Assembly: GCA_011523505.1 (NCBI GenBank)
Contig: WTGP01000018.1
Span: 59,777 to 123,776, forward strand
DNA length: 64,000 nucleotides
Direction: 5' to 3'
Source of the DNA: Gammaproteobacteria bacterium
GTDB lineage: Bacteria > Pseudomonadota > Gammaproteobacteria > Steroidobacterales > Foliamicaceae
Below, piece by piece: positions 1 to 8,292 of this stretch (positions are counted from its first letter, which is position 1; each line of letters opens with the position of its first letter). The notes below the pieces were generated by a model. It saw only the letters and a list, made by a program, of their open reading frames with translations, did not search any database and was not told the origin of the DNA. The translations under genes were made by a program, and so were the position numbers.

Positions 1-622
1 CGTCTCCCCGGCCGTCAGCGTCGGCGCGGAGGGCGCGTCGGGAGCCTCGACCGCCACGTCCGTCCGCCCGGACGCCGCAGGCGACCAGTCCCCCGCGCCC
101 TCGGAATTCGATGCCCGCACGCGCACCTGGTACGCCGTGTCGGCGGTAAGCCCAGTAATGCGTTTTGTCGTGCCCGTGCCTGTGTGGTTCGCGTCCGTCC
201 AGTTGCCACCCGTCTCGCGGTAATGGACGTCGTAACTGGTGATCGCCGCACCGTTGTCGGCCGGCGCCGTCCACGACACGTCGAGCCACGTCTCCCCGGC
301 CGTCAGCGTCGGCGCGGAGGGCGCGTCGGGAGCCTCGACCGCCTCGTCCGTCCGCCCGGACGCCGCCGGCGACCAGTCGCCCGCGCCCTCGGAATTCGAT
401 GCCCGCACTCGCACCTGATAGGCCGTGTCGGCGGTAAGCCCGGTGATGCGCTTCGTCGTCCCCGTGCCGGTGTGGTTCGCGTTCTGCCAATTGCCTCCCG
501 TTTCGCGGTAGTGGACGTCGTATCCGGTGATCGCCGCACCGTTGTCCGCCGGTGCCGTCCACGACGCCTCAAGCCAAGTCTCACCGGCCGTCAGCGTCGG
601 CGCCGAGGGCGCGTCCGGCGCC
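1..622 (-). repeat. Tandem 288-bp repeats encoding fibronectin III domains
   Basis: The same sequence recurs at 1, 289 and about 577, a period of 288 bp or exactly 96 codons. The copies at 1-288 and 289-576 differ at scattered positions, many at third codon positions, which suggests recent in-frame duplication. The third junction at 577-622 has diverged more. Copy number could vary by recombination and could be mis-assembled. Confidence 0.9.
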
Positions 623-2517
623 TCGGCAACCGGCTCCGGCACGATCACTTCGGCGGCAGCCCGCGTCACGACCACCGTGTACGTCTGGGTGGTCTCGCCG
701 TCGCTGGCCGCCACCTTCGCCTTGATCGTATTTGCGCCGACTCCGAGGTCGACCTGGAAGCCGTTCGCGTTACCGTCGGCGTCGGTCAGCGCCGAGTCGG
801 CGCCATCGAAGTAGTCCACCCTGGCGCCGCTGTCGCTCTTGGTGCCCGCGATCGTGATCTGGTCCACGCCGTTGGCCACACTCGCGGTGTAGGCGGTCGT
901 CGACGCGTCGAACACCGGATCGAGCGCGATGTCTGTAGCGGTGCCGCCATCGTTCCAAGTCAGGCCGAGGCCGGTCAGCGCGGCGTCGCTGGAGGGCACG
1001 AAGGCATGTCCGGCGACATCGACGAACGGCACCTCGTCGGCCGTTTCCCAGACACCGGTGTCCCGGATCCCGGTATGCCGATAGTCGTTCATGCTCCAGC
1101 CGTCCGCGAGCTTGCTGATTTCGTCCGACTTCGTCCCGAAGACCTTGTAAAACCTGTACATCTGCGAGGCTCTGGAATCGAGCACCACGAAGTACTTGGT
1201 GTTGCTCTCGAGGATGGTGTTTGCCGGCGCCTCGAACGTACTGGCCGGGGAGTCTTCCCCCGCCGACGCGTCCGGATCGGTGGGGAGGACGACCGAGCCG
1301 CTCAGGGTGTACAGACTGCTGCCCGGGTTTCCCTGGGCCGTGCTGCTGAATATCCTCACCCGCACGCCGGCCGAACGCGTGATCTCCCAGATGAGAATCT
1401 TGACCGAGGTGAGGACGTACCCTGCTTCGTTGTCGCCGGTCTCGAATCCCAGTGCCTGGGCGCGCAGGATCTTGCCGGGCTCGAGATTGCCGATGTAGAA
1501 CCTCTTGCTGAAGTGCTCGTCCAGATTGCTGGCCAGCGCATTCGCCGACGTCCTCGACGCCTCCCGCGTCACCACCATGGTGTAGGTCCGCGTTGTGGCG
1601 CCGTCCTCGGCCGTCACCCGTACATTGATCGTGTTCGGGCCGACTTCCAGATCGACCTGGAAGCCGTCCGTGTCGGCGTCGGCGTCGGTCAGCAGTTGGT
1701 CGTCCTCGTCGAGGTAGTCCACCGTGGCGCCATCTTCGTTGCTCGCGGTCGTCTGGATGGTGATCCGGTCCACCTTCGTGGACGTGCTTGTGGCGTAGGA
1801 GGTGATCGACGAATCGAAGTACGGGGAGTAGGTGACAATCTTGCCGTTCCCGTCCCGCATTCGCAGGGCGCGCAGGTTCGCATCGGTGGCCTGGACGACG
1901 GCATCGCCATTGATCTCGATCAGCGGAACCGCGCTGCCGGTTTTCCAGTAATTCGAATTCCCGTTCCTGGAATGCCGATTCGCATTCAGGCTCCAGCCGT
2001 CCGCCACGGTGTTGAGGGAATCCGACTCCGTCCCCCGGATTTCGTAGTCGTTGCCCGCGTCCGATGCCGTTGAGTCGAACACCACGAAATACCCCGCGTC
2101 CTTCCGCAGGGTGGCGCTCGCCGGCGGGGTAAAGGTCATGGTCCCGTCGGCGATGACCGGGTTGGTGAGCGTGTAGAAGCTGATGTACGGCGTTCCGTTG
2201 CTCCTCGCGCCGAAGATCCGGACCCGGACACCGTCCGAATCCGAGGCGTTGGCGAGAACGGCCTTGACCGAAGTGAGGTTGTATCCCCGCTCGTTGCTGC
2301 CCGTCTGGAATCGAATCGCCTGGGTGGTCCTGACCGTCGGGGTATCGGCAGTGGCGCCGACGACGAAGCCGACGTCGTTGTCTTCATCGAGATTGCTGAG
2401 CAGCGCATCGGCCGACGCCGATTCATCTCCGTCGGCAACGGCGGCGGCAGAGCAAAGCAGGGCTGCGAGCGACAGGGCCGGCACGGCCCGCGGAAACACG
2501 TCCCTGTTGGCGCACAT
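1..2517 (-). CDS. Exported multi-domain surface protein with cadherin-like and fibronectin III repeats (C-terminus cut by window edge)
   Basis: The frame is open from the ATG at 2517 to the window edge (839 codons), so only the N-terminal part is present. Residues 1-28 form a signal peptide ending AVA before DGD. Two copies follow of a unit made of a roughly 150-residue beta-rich module (about 36-185 and 324-475, each starting near SNLDE) and a cadherin-like beta-sandwich domain (about 215-318 and 511-621, ending TYTMVVTRE and TYTVVVTRA). From about residue 628 near-identical fibronectin type III repeats of 96 residues begin; two are complete and a third runs off the edge. The first module resembles the 'choice-of-anchor' modules of bacterial exported proteins; that is recall, not a search. 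The role is probably extracellular adhesion or carbohydrate or protein binding. No catalytic domain is visible. It is divergent from a LuxR-type gene that could control it. Confidence 0.8.
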   Translation of the reverse strand, partial: MCANRDVFPRAVPALSLAALLCSAAAVADGDESASADALLSNLDEDNDVGFVVGATADTPTVRTTQAIRFQTGSNERGYNLTSVKAVLANASDSDGVRVRIFGARSNGTPYISFYTLTNPVIADGTMTFTPPASATLRKDAGYFVVFDSTASDAGNDYEIRGTESDSLNTVADGWSLNANRHSRNGNSNYWKTGSAVPLIEINGDAVVQATDANLRALRMRDGNGKIVTYSPYFDSSITSYATSTSTKVDRITIQTTASNEDGATVDYLDEDDQLLTDADADTDGFQVDLEVGPNTINVRVTAEDGATTRTYTMVVTREASRTSANALASNLDEHFSKRFYIGNLEPGKILRAQALGFETGDNEAGYVLTSVKILIWEITRSAGVRVRIFSSTAQGNPGSSLYTLSGSVVLPTDPDASAGEDSPASTFEAPANTILESNTKYFVVLDSRASQMYRFYKVFGTKSDEISKLADGWSMNDYRHTGIRDTGVWETADEVPFVDVAGHAFVPSSDAALTGLGLTWNDGGTATDIALDPVFDASTTAYTASVANGVDQITIAGTKSDSGARVDYFDGADSALTDADGNANGFQVDLGVGANTIKAKVAASDGETTQTYTVVVTRAAAEVIVPEPVAEAPDAPSAPTLTAGETWLEASWTAPADNGAAITGYDVHYRETGGNWQNANHTGTGTTKRITGLTADTAYQVRVRASNSEGAGDWSPAASGRTDEAVEAPDAPSAPTLTAGETWLDVSWTAPADNGAAITSYDVHYRETGGNWTDANHTGTGTTKRITGLTADTAYQVRVRASNSEGAGDWSPAASGRTDVAVEAPDAPSAPTLTAGET

Positions 2518-2551
2518 GCCCGCATTCTAGGAAGGACTTGCTCGATCCGCG

Positions 2552-2567
2552 TCCCCAAAATTGGGGA
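2552..2567. promoter_or_regulatory. Inverted repeat between divergent genes, candidate regulator operator
   Basis: TCCCCAA and TTGGGGA form 7-bp arms around an AA centre, midway between the surface-protein start (2517) and the LuxR-type start (2623). The half-site TTGGGG recurs at 2614-2619, just ahead of the regulator ATG. A site near both starts is typical of autoregulated divergent pairs. Binding by the adjacent regulator is inferred from position only. Confidence 0.4.
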
Positions 2568-2622
2568 TATTCCTTGTCACGCAGCCGAACTACTATTGAC
2601 CCGTTACCCGATATTGGGGGTG

Positions 2623-3822
2623 ATGAGGATTGCTTTACATGAAGGCACGCTCGTGAGCGATGGGGACGCGTTCGGGCGGATACTCGCCGCGATGCACGAG
2701 GCGGCGTTCGAACCGGCCCAATGGCCTCGCGCCGTCGCGCTGATCGAAGAGTCCCTGGGTGTGCACGGCAGCTCCCTGGCGTGCGGCGAGGGAGAATCGG
2801 ACCACGACTATCAGATCCACTTCCTTTGGACCTGCATTCACGGGGAACGGCGCCCGGACCTGGAGCGCCTGTGGCTGGAAACCGGCTTCCCCGAGGACCG
2901 ATCGATATCCCGCTACGGGCGCTTCCCCTTTGACCGGACGATCCACATCAGCGAGGTTTATACCGGGGAGGAGTTGAAAACCTCCCTGGGTTACCACATC
3001 CTGCGGAGCCGGGCCCACGCAGGGAATGCGATCAACGTTCGCCTGAAGGGGCCGGGGGCTTCGCGCGTCCTGTGGCAAATCAACGATCCGATGGACCGGG
3101 ACGGCTGGTCGTCCGAGCGACTCAATCGGGTCGGGCGGCTCCAGCCGCATGTCCGTCAAACCGTGCACGTCGGACAAGCGCTGGCCGGCGCCGGCGCCCT
3201 GGGCTCGACGCTGACGCAGCTGCTCGACGCTACCGGCGTGGGCGTCATCCAACTCGACGCGCGCGGGCGGATCGTAGAGGCCAACGACCGGGCCTTGTCC
3301 CTGCTGCAAGCCGGTGACGCCTTGCTCGACAAGGACGGTTTTCTGTTTACGAAGACCCAGACGGACGACGAAGCGCTACAGGCCGCGCTGGCGCGCGCCC
3401 TCCCGCCATTCGGCAATCCGGGAGAGGGCGGCTCGCTGGCGATCAGGCGTACCGCGCCAATGCCGCCGCTGGTGCTGCATGTGCATCCGTTACCCGGTGC
3501 GGAGGCGACGTTCAGAGGCTGGCCGGTGGCGGCGCTCGTGCTGCTCGCCGAACCCGCGCGAGGAGTCGGGATCGATCCGGTCCTGGCTGCCGCCGTTCTG
3601 GGCCTCACCCCTACCGAAAGCCGCGTGGCGGTGATGCTGGCCGAAGGGATTAGCGTCCGCGAGATCGCCACCGCGTTGAAACGGAAGGAAAGCACAATCC
3701 GCTATCACGTCAAACAAATCTACGCCAAGCACGGACTCAGGCGCGAAGCGGAACTTGTGCGGCTGGTTCAGTCCCTGGCCGGGGCCGCCACGCCCAGTGA
3801 TACGAACGCCTCCAGCAATTGA
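2623..3822 (+). CDS. LuxR-family transcriptional regulator with PAS-like sensor region
   Basis: This 399-residue protein has a C-terminal LuxR/GerE helix-turn-helix at about residues 325-385 (LTPTESRVAVMLAEG, then STIRYHVKQIYAKHG). A PAS-like segment lies at about 205-310 (GVIQLDARGRIVEAND). The N-terminal 200 residues have no family I recognise. It lacks a receiver domain with a phospho-acceptor Asp, so it is more likely a ligand- or self-regulated activator than a two-component partner. ATG 2623 was chosen over the in-frame TTG at 2596 because a GGGGG run lies directly upstream. It diverges from the fibronectin-repeat surface protein across a gap of about 100 bp holding an inverted repeat. 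Confidence 0.8.
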   Translation: MRIALHEGTLVSDGDAFGRILAAMHEAAFEPAQWPRAVALIEESLGVHGSSLACGEGESDHDYQIHFLWTCIHGERRPDLERLWLETGFPEDRSISRYGRFPFDRTIHISEVYTGEELKTSLGYHILRSRAHAGNAINVRLKGPGASRVLWQINDPMDRDGWSSERLNRVGRLQPHVRQTVHVGQALAGAGALGSTLTQLLDATGVGVIQLDARGRIVEANDRALSLLQAGDALLDKDGFLFTKTQTDDEALQAALARALPPFGNPGEGGSLAIRRTAPMPPLVLHVHPLPGAEATFRGWPVAALVLLAEPARGVGIDPVLAAAVLGLTPTESRVAVMLAEGISVREIATALKRKESTIRYHVKQIYAKHGLRREAELVRLVQSLAGAATPSDTNASSN

Positions 3823-4046
3823 GACGCACCAGCCTCCTAAAACGGAGAGCTAGGCGACCCGCCTGTTGATGTAAGCCACACCGCCAAGGGTTGCAATGAC
3901 TGACATAATTGAAGAAATTAACATGGCACCAAGACAACAAAATGGTGGTTCGCGCCGACAAGGACTTTCGCGGTCACCTAGCGTAACCGAGTTCACAAGC
4001 ATAGCCCCCAAATTCCTAGAAATAGACTTCAGCATTCAAGAACGAG

Positions 4047-4982
4047 CTATTTTTCAACAACATGAATTACATTCTCAGCGAGTTCCTGTGTCTTACACCG
4101 AGATAGAAGCGTTTTGCCCAAGTGGGTGAGCACGAACCGACATTCAGGGAGTGACTTTAGCAAGGGATTTCGTGACAAAAGTAGACGTCGCTTGTAGGTT
4201 CCTGTCCCGCTACCGGCCATAATCAGGGACTCGAGATAGTCTGCAACCTTGGCGAAAGTCTCGTAAGTCGGCGCTGCATCACTACCCAGGACTCCAATAG
4301 GCAGCCCGGCGCGAGTCTGGTATTCACTCAAGTTGCGTCCTGTACTCAATCCGATGCAACGGAGCCGGAATAGATTTTGAATGGCAATATCCTTTTGGCT
4401 TTCTGAAAAGCGCCGATAAATACGATCGGCAAGTGCAGCCAATTCAATCGTCCATTTCTCTCGATCCTCATGCACCTGCTGACGGATATCGGTTATTTCT
4501 TCTGGGCTTGCGTTCTTCAAGTCCGAACGACTAGGTTCTTTTGGGGGATGGCTAATCTGAAAAAGAACCAACAGCAATCCAGCTTCTACTGGACCTATCG
4601 CCTGGAGAATTTCTACGAACGCTCGGGTCGAAACCGCTTCCTTCGCTGGATCCATTGCGCTGGCAATTAAGCCTGCCCACAGTTCCTGTACCAACTCGTC
4701 GTCTTCAAATGAACAGGCTTCCGCGAGGCGATACGCTTCGCCTTCAGGCAGAGATTTCAAGGATTCGTCGGAAATGCCCCTAGCAGTTTTCTCCCTTTCG
4801 TACCGTTCAGCTATTTTTGCGAAGTTGTCTTGTCTCCAACGCCACTGCCGTAATCTCTCTGCAAGGTATTCGCCCATTTCATCGGAAGCAGGCCCAAAAA
4901 GTCTTTCAATGAGTTTTCCCACCGAGGCGCTCAATGATGACGGTTGGGACACCGGTGAGCTCCCTCCATCATTATTGTTCAT
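4047..4982 (-). CDS. Uncharacterised lower-GC protein, weakly Abi-alpha/DUF4393-like
   Basis: The protein has 311 residues from the ATG at 4982, which is preceded by AAGGTGAC; an in-frame start 14 codons upstream is less likely. It is predominantly helical and soluble with no transmembrane segment. The stretch LWAGLIASAMDP followed by RAFVEILQAIGP resembles the core of DUF4393 (Abi-alpha) and DUF2806 proteins, where the same 'LWA.LLA...P' and 'FVEIL..L.P' pattern occurs. I rate this resemblance as weak. The coding sequence is visibly more AT-rich than its neighbours and stands alone, both signs of horizontal acquisition. A role in phage exclusion is possible only by analogy. Confidence 0.55.
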   Translation of the reverse strand: MNNNDGGSSPVSQPSSLSASVGKLIERLFGPASDEMGEYLAERLRQWRWRQDNFAKIAERYEREKTARGISDESLKSLPEGEAYRLAEACSFEDDELVQELWAGLIASAMDPAKEAVSTRAFVEILQAIGPVEAGLLLVLFQISHPPKEPSRSDLKNASPEEITDIRQQVHEDREKWTIELAALADRIYRRFSESQKDIAIQNLFRLRCIGLSTGRNLSEYQTRAGLPIGVLGSDAAPTYETFAKVADYLESLIMAGSGTGTYKRRLLLSRNPLLKSLPECRFVLTHLGKTLLSRCKTQELAENVIHVVEK

Positions 4983-5296
4983 GTCACCTTGTCCTTGATT
5001 TATCTCAACTCGCCTAAACGGCAATATGACTTGCCCAATCTGTTCGGCGAGCGCGGCTCGAATCCAGTGGAACGGTCAGTAAGAAAGCTGTTCCTAAATT
5101 GTAAGCGTGCAAGCGCTCAACTACCGCATCAAATTGGACCGGTTTATGGGGGAAGTTCAGACCCTCGTCCGGAGTCCGACGGGCCGCCTCCTGATCGACA
5201 TGACGACGACGCACCTGCGCGCAGGCTGAACCCCCATGCGAGTTGCCGAACTCTACCACTTCGCGGGCCTTGCTGAACCGCGCGCGGAGGTCGCGA
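4983..5296. other. Intergenic stretch with one possible 40-codon ORF
   Basis: No convincing gene. On the plus strand a GTG at 5107 opens a 40-codon frame ending at TGA 5227-5229, with G/C-rich third positions (it starts VQALNYRIKLDRF and ends HLRAG). There is no clear ribosome binding site and I recognise no family; it may be the tail of a decayed gene. The rest shows no promoter, terminator or repeat that I can support. Confidence 0.3.
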
Positions 5297-6694
5297 TCAG
5301 ACCCGAACCGAGGCTAAGAATTCGGCAAGCGAGTCGATCTCGCGCTCGCTGGTTCTTCCGTTCGTGACGCAAGCGCGCAGCACCGGTCGGCCCTCGAAGC
5401 TCGCTTCTGACACCCAGTACCGACCGTCCTCGAGGACGGCGTCGATGTAGCGTCGAACCGCCCCGTGCCCTTGCGGAGGCACCAAGCAGGCGACGGCCAT
5501 GGGAGAAGCATTGACGAGCGACCATCCGTGACGCTGCAGGTGCCGGGCGAGTCGCCCGGTCAGACGAATGGAGCGCGCGACATGTCCCGCGAATCCATCC
5601 CACCCGGCCGCGCCAAGAGCGAGGAACAAACGCAAGCCGACAAACCGCCGCGACCACTGGTTGGAATTGGCGTAGAAGTCCTTGCCGGCCTCGCCGGCAG
5701 GCATGTAGCTCGTGTAGACGCGGAAGACCTGGGCGGGGACTTCTGGCCGGGCGGTGAGGAACATCCCCGCCCCCATGGTGGTGGCGAACCACTTGTGCGC
5801 GTCGATCGTTACCGAGTCCGCGCGCTCGATACCGTCGAGGGCTTTGCGGTGGACCGCGCTCGCGACCAGCGCGCCGCCCCAGGCTGCATCGACATGGAAC
5901 CACACGCCGTGGCGTCGAGCCAGTTCGCCGCAGGGTGTCAGCGGGTCGATCATTCCAGCGTTCGTGGTGCCCGCGGTCGCCGCGATCATGACCGGCACAC
6001 AGCCCTTGCCGATGTCCGCTGCGACGGCTTCCTGCAAAGCCCTCGGGTTCATGCGCCCGTGGCCGTCCGTCGCGATCAGGCGAACGGCGTTGCGACCAAT
6101 CCCAGTCGCGTGGGCGATCTTCAGCCATGCCAGATGGCTTTCCTTCGATACGTAGACCGACGGTGGCCCGGCGAACGCCGACACCCCGCGCTCGCCGTAG
6201 GCGGGGCAGTTCGCCTGGAGCGCGCAGAGCGTCGCCGCATGGTTCGCCTCGGCCCCGCCGCTCGTGAAATGCCCGCCCGATCCTTCCGGCAGCCCCGCGC
6301 GCAGCGCGACTTCCCGGATCACGTGCAACTCAATCTCTACGGCAGCGGTAGCATGGGAGTAGACGCAGATCTGGGGATTTAACGCCGCGGCGATGCGGTC
6401 CGCGCACTCGGCGGCGAACGTCGGTGCGGGATTGAACAGGCCGAGATAGCCGGGATGCGTCATGTGCACCATTCCGCTTTCGAGGCCGTCGATCACCCAG
6501 TCCATCAAACCCGGCAGTTCCCTCGGCCCGTCGAAACGGGTATCCCGCAGTTCCTGAAGCCAGGCGGCTGACGGAACGCCGGCGACCGCCAACTTGCGCG
6601 AAACCAAGGCGCGGCGCACGGCATCGAGCTTCTCGGTGAGGTCGTTCTCGGCTGACGTCAGGGCAGCGTGGTCCGGAAACAGGGGATCGATCAT
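5297..6694 (-). CDS. PLP-dependent group II decarboxylase (aromatic-L-amino-acid decarboxylase family)
   Basis: This 465-residue protein fits the usual length of aromatic amino acid, tyrosine and glutamate decarboxylases. The PLP lysine is Lys301 in DAHKWF, preceded by the DAAWGG motif that contacts the cofactor, and by SGGAEAN in the N-terminal half. The family removes the carboxylate of an amino acid to give an amine and CO2 in the cytoplasm. The substrate cannot be read from the sequence. A GGAG lies about 9 nt before the ATG. It stands alone between a lower-GC region and ada, in the same direction as ada with an 87-bp gap, so the two could be co-transcribed. Confidence 0.85.
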   Translation of the reverse strand: MIDPLFPDHAALTSAENDLTEKLDAVRRALVSRKLAVAGVPSAAWLQELRDTRFDGPRELPGLMDWVIDGLESGMVHMTHPGYLGLFNPAPTFAAECADRIAAALNPQICVYSHATAAVEIELHVIREVALRAGLPEGSGGHFTSGGAEANHAATLCALQANCPAYGERGVSAFAGPPSVYVSKESHLAWLKIAHATGIGRNAVRLIATDGHGRMNPRALQEAVAADIGKGCVPVMIAATAGTTNAGMIDPLTPCGELARRHGVWFHVDAAWGGALVASAVHRKALDGIERADSVTIDAHKWFATTMGAGMFLTARPEVPAQVFRVYTSYMPAGEAGKDFYANSNQWSRRFVGLRLFLALGAAGWDGFAGHVARSIRLTGRLARHLQRHGWSLVNASPMAVACLVPPQGHGAVRRYIDAVLEDGRYWVSEASFEGRPVLRACVTNGRTSEREIDSLAEFLASVRV

Positions 6695-6781
6695 AGTGGG
6701 CTCCGGTCTATGTGGCTTGGTGTCGCGGGCCGCGAGACAGAGTCCCGATCTCGACTTGACATCGCGCCGGCGGGCCGGGTC

Positions 6782-7867
6782 TCAGGATAGGGCCTCGAGG
6801 GCGAGCAGAGCCCGCTTGCGTTCCACTCCCCAGCGGTAGCCGCCGAGCGTGCCGTCGTTCCGGACGACCCGGTGGCAAGGAATCGCGATGGCCAGCGGGT
6901 TCGCGGCGCACGCCCGCGCAACGGCTCGGGCAGCATTCGGCGAGCCGATGCGATCGGCGATGACGCCGTAGCTGGCTGTCGTACCTGCGGAAATCGCCCT
7001 CAGCGCCTCCCAGACCCGTCGCTGGAACGCCGTCCCGCGGATGTCGAGCGGCAGGTCATGTCCGAGCGCGGGGGCTTCGACGAGGCCCACGACTCCCGCC
7101 ACGACGGATTCGAACTCCCCGTCTCCGCCAACGAGCTCGGCACGCGGGAAACGGTCCTCCAATTCCCGCACCAAACAGGCCGGGTCGTCGCCGAGTAGGA
7201 TCGTGCAAACCCCTTTGGCTGTCGCAGCCACCAGGATCGAGCCGAGCGAGCACTCGCCAGCGGCGAACCGGATGGTCTCGCCTACGCCGCCGTCCCGGAA
7301 GGTCCTCGGGGCCATCCCTAGCATCCCCGGCGCCGCCGCGTAGAAGCTTGCGCTCGAATCGAAACCAGCGTCGTACATGGCTTCGGTGACCGTCCGCGAT
7401 GCCTGCAGAGCCGTGCGCGCCCGTTCCGCGCGGTACGCGGTTACATAGGCGCGCGGCGTGAGGCCGGTGACGTCCTTGAACACCCGGTGGAAGTGGAACC
7501 GGCTCATGCCGGCGGCTTGCGCAAGCTCGTCGAGTGTTGGCACCCCCTCCGCCGTCTCGACCATACGGCTCGCGGCAGCCACCGACCGCGCGCGGCGTTC
7601 AGCGAGTGGCGGCTCGTTCGGGCGGCAGCGGCGGCAGGGCCGGAAGCCCGCATTCTCGGCGTCCTCGCAGGAAATGTGGAAGCGTACGTTCTCGCGACGT
7701 GGGAGCCGCGCCGCACACCCGGGGCGGCAATAAATACCGGTCGTCGTGACGCAGTACAGGAACTGCCCGTCCGCCGAAGGATCGCGACTCAGGATCGCCG
7801 ACCAGCGTTCGTCGTCGTTCCGGAATCGAGCCGCAATCAATTCTGATGGTGCGGGCCCCTTGGCCAT
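6782..7867 (-). CDS. ada: Bifunctional Ada: DNA alkylation-repair methyltransferase and AraC-type regulator
   Basis: The protein has 361 residues from ATG 7867, chosen for the GGAGGGGAGG directly upstream; an in-frame start 38 codons further out lacks support. The N-terminal Ada zinc domain has the expected cysteines (YCRPGC, then PCRRCRP), with the first serving as methylphosphotriester acceptor. An AraC-type helix-turn-helix follows at about 95-190. The C-terminal methyltransferase domain carries PCHRVV with acceptor Cys331. It demethylates O6-methylguanine and phosphotriesters and, once methylated, activates its own and other repair genes. No clear Ada box was found upstream, though the 326-bp leader could hold one. 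Confidence 0.93.
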   Translation of the reverse strand: MAKGPAPSELIAARFRNDDERWSAILSRDPSADGQFLYCVTTTGIYCRPGCAARLPRRENVRFHISCEDAENAGFRPCRRCRPNEPPLAERRARSVAAASRMVETAEGVPTLDELAQAAGMSRFHFHRVFKDVTGLTPRAYVTAYRAERARTALQASRTVTEAMYDAGFDSSASFYAAAPGMLGMAPRTFRDGGVGETIRFAAGECSLGSILVAATAKGVCTILLGDDPACLVRELEDRFPRAELVGGDGEFESVVAGVVGLVEAPALGHDLPLDIRGTAFQRRVWEALRAISAGTTASYGVIADRIGSPNAARAVARACAANPLAIAIPCHRVVRNDGTLGGYRWGVERKRALLALEALS

Positions 7868-8193
7868 CCTCCCCTCCGTTTGTCGATGTGCTCTTCGCGT
7901 TGGCGCCAATGGCAATTGATTCTGACACTTCGCCCACGCTGTCTGCATCTCGATTCTTGCTCGCAAAGACCTCGCATCCACGAGATTCTTGGGTGGAGCC
8001 TGGAACGATCACCCACTCGCAATCTAGTCGGTTGCAGTTTTGGGTTATCAGGCACGAACCTAAACGCAACCTATTGATCTATAAAGAACACATACAGGCA
8101 TGCAACTTTCTTAGAAATGAAATATCGGTATCTCAATGCTGCCGTGTTTGCGGCCTGCCCTAGTTGGCCGCAGATTCAATTGTAAATGGGAAA
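7868..8193. other. Non-coding gap between ada and tRNA-Ser
   Basis: No supported gene. The segment around 8060-8140 is AT-rich relative to the surroundings. A 7-bp-arm hairpin lies at 8149-8172. The GGAGGGGAGG before ada is the only other recognisable signal. Short frames on both strands here lack start signals and conserved features. Confidence 0.5.
8149..8172 (-). terminator. Hairpin downstream of tRNA-Ser
   Basis: Arms TGCGGCC and GGCCGCA pair perfectly around a 10-nt loop, about 20 nt past the tRNA 3' end. There is no U-tract, so intrinsic termination is uncertain; it could also protect the 3' end. Confidence 0.35.
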
Positions 8194-8280
8194 CGGAGAG
8201 GGTGGGATTCGAACCCACGGACGGCGTAAACCGTCAGAGGTTTTCAAGACCTCCGCATTCGACCACTCTGCCACCTCTCC
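8194..8280 (-). tRNA. tRNA-Ser (anticodon TGA)
   Basis: On the minus strand GGAGAGG at the 5' end pairs with CCTCTCC at the 3' end, with G as discriminator. The anticodon loop CTTGAAA gives anticodon TGA. There is a long variable arm, as expected for serine, and a T-loop reading GGTTCGAATCCC. The length is 87 nt. The 3' CCA is not encoded, since the next bases read TTT. It sits 12 nt after the end of serS, so the cognate synthetase and tRNA are adjacent and probably co-transcribed. Confidence 0.97.
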
Positions 8281-8292
8281 GATGATCGAGGA

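Noticed and set aside
184-2073. Plus-strand 629-codon open frame opposite the fibronectin-repeat gene
   Set aside because: It is Arg/Gly/Val-rich, follows the 288-bp repeat on the antisense strand and has no recognisable domain; it is a shadow of the real minus-strand gene.
3850-4035. 61-codon minus-strand frame with a hydrophobic C-terminus after the Abi-alpha-like gene
   Set aside because: There is no ribosome binding site, no recognisable family and it is short in an AT-rich stretch. A one-helix peptide cannot be excluded but is not supported.
3896-4129. 77-codon plus-strand frame overlapping the end of the Abi-alpha-like gene
   Set aside because: It overlaps a better-supported gene, has no motif and no start signal.
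5040-5075. T-arm-like GGCTCGAATCC sequence that could be a tRNA fragment or attachment site
   Set aside because: The flanking bases do not form a T-stem and no matching tRNA 3' end or direct repeat was found near tRNA-Ser.
8194-8280. tRNA-Ser as integration site for the 1-8 kb accessory region
   Set aside because: No duplicated tRNA 3' end and no integrase gene were seen, so an island boundary is not demonstrated.
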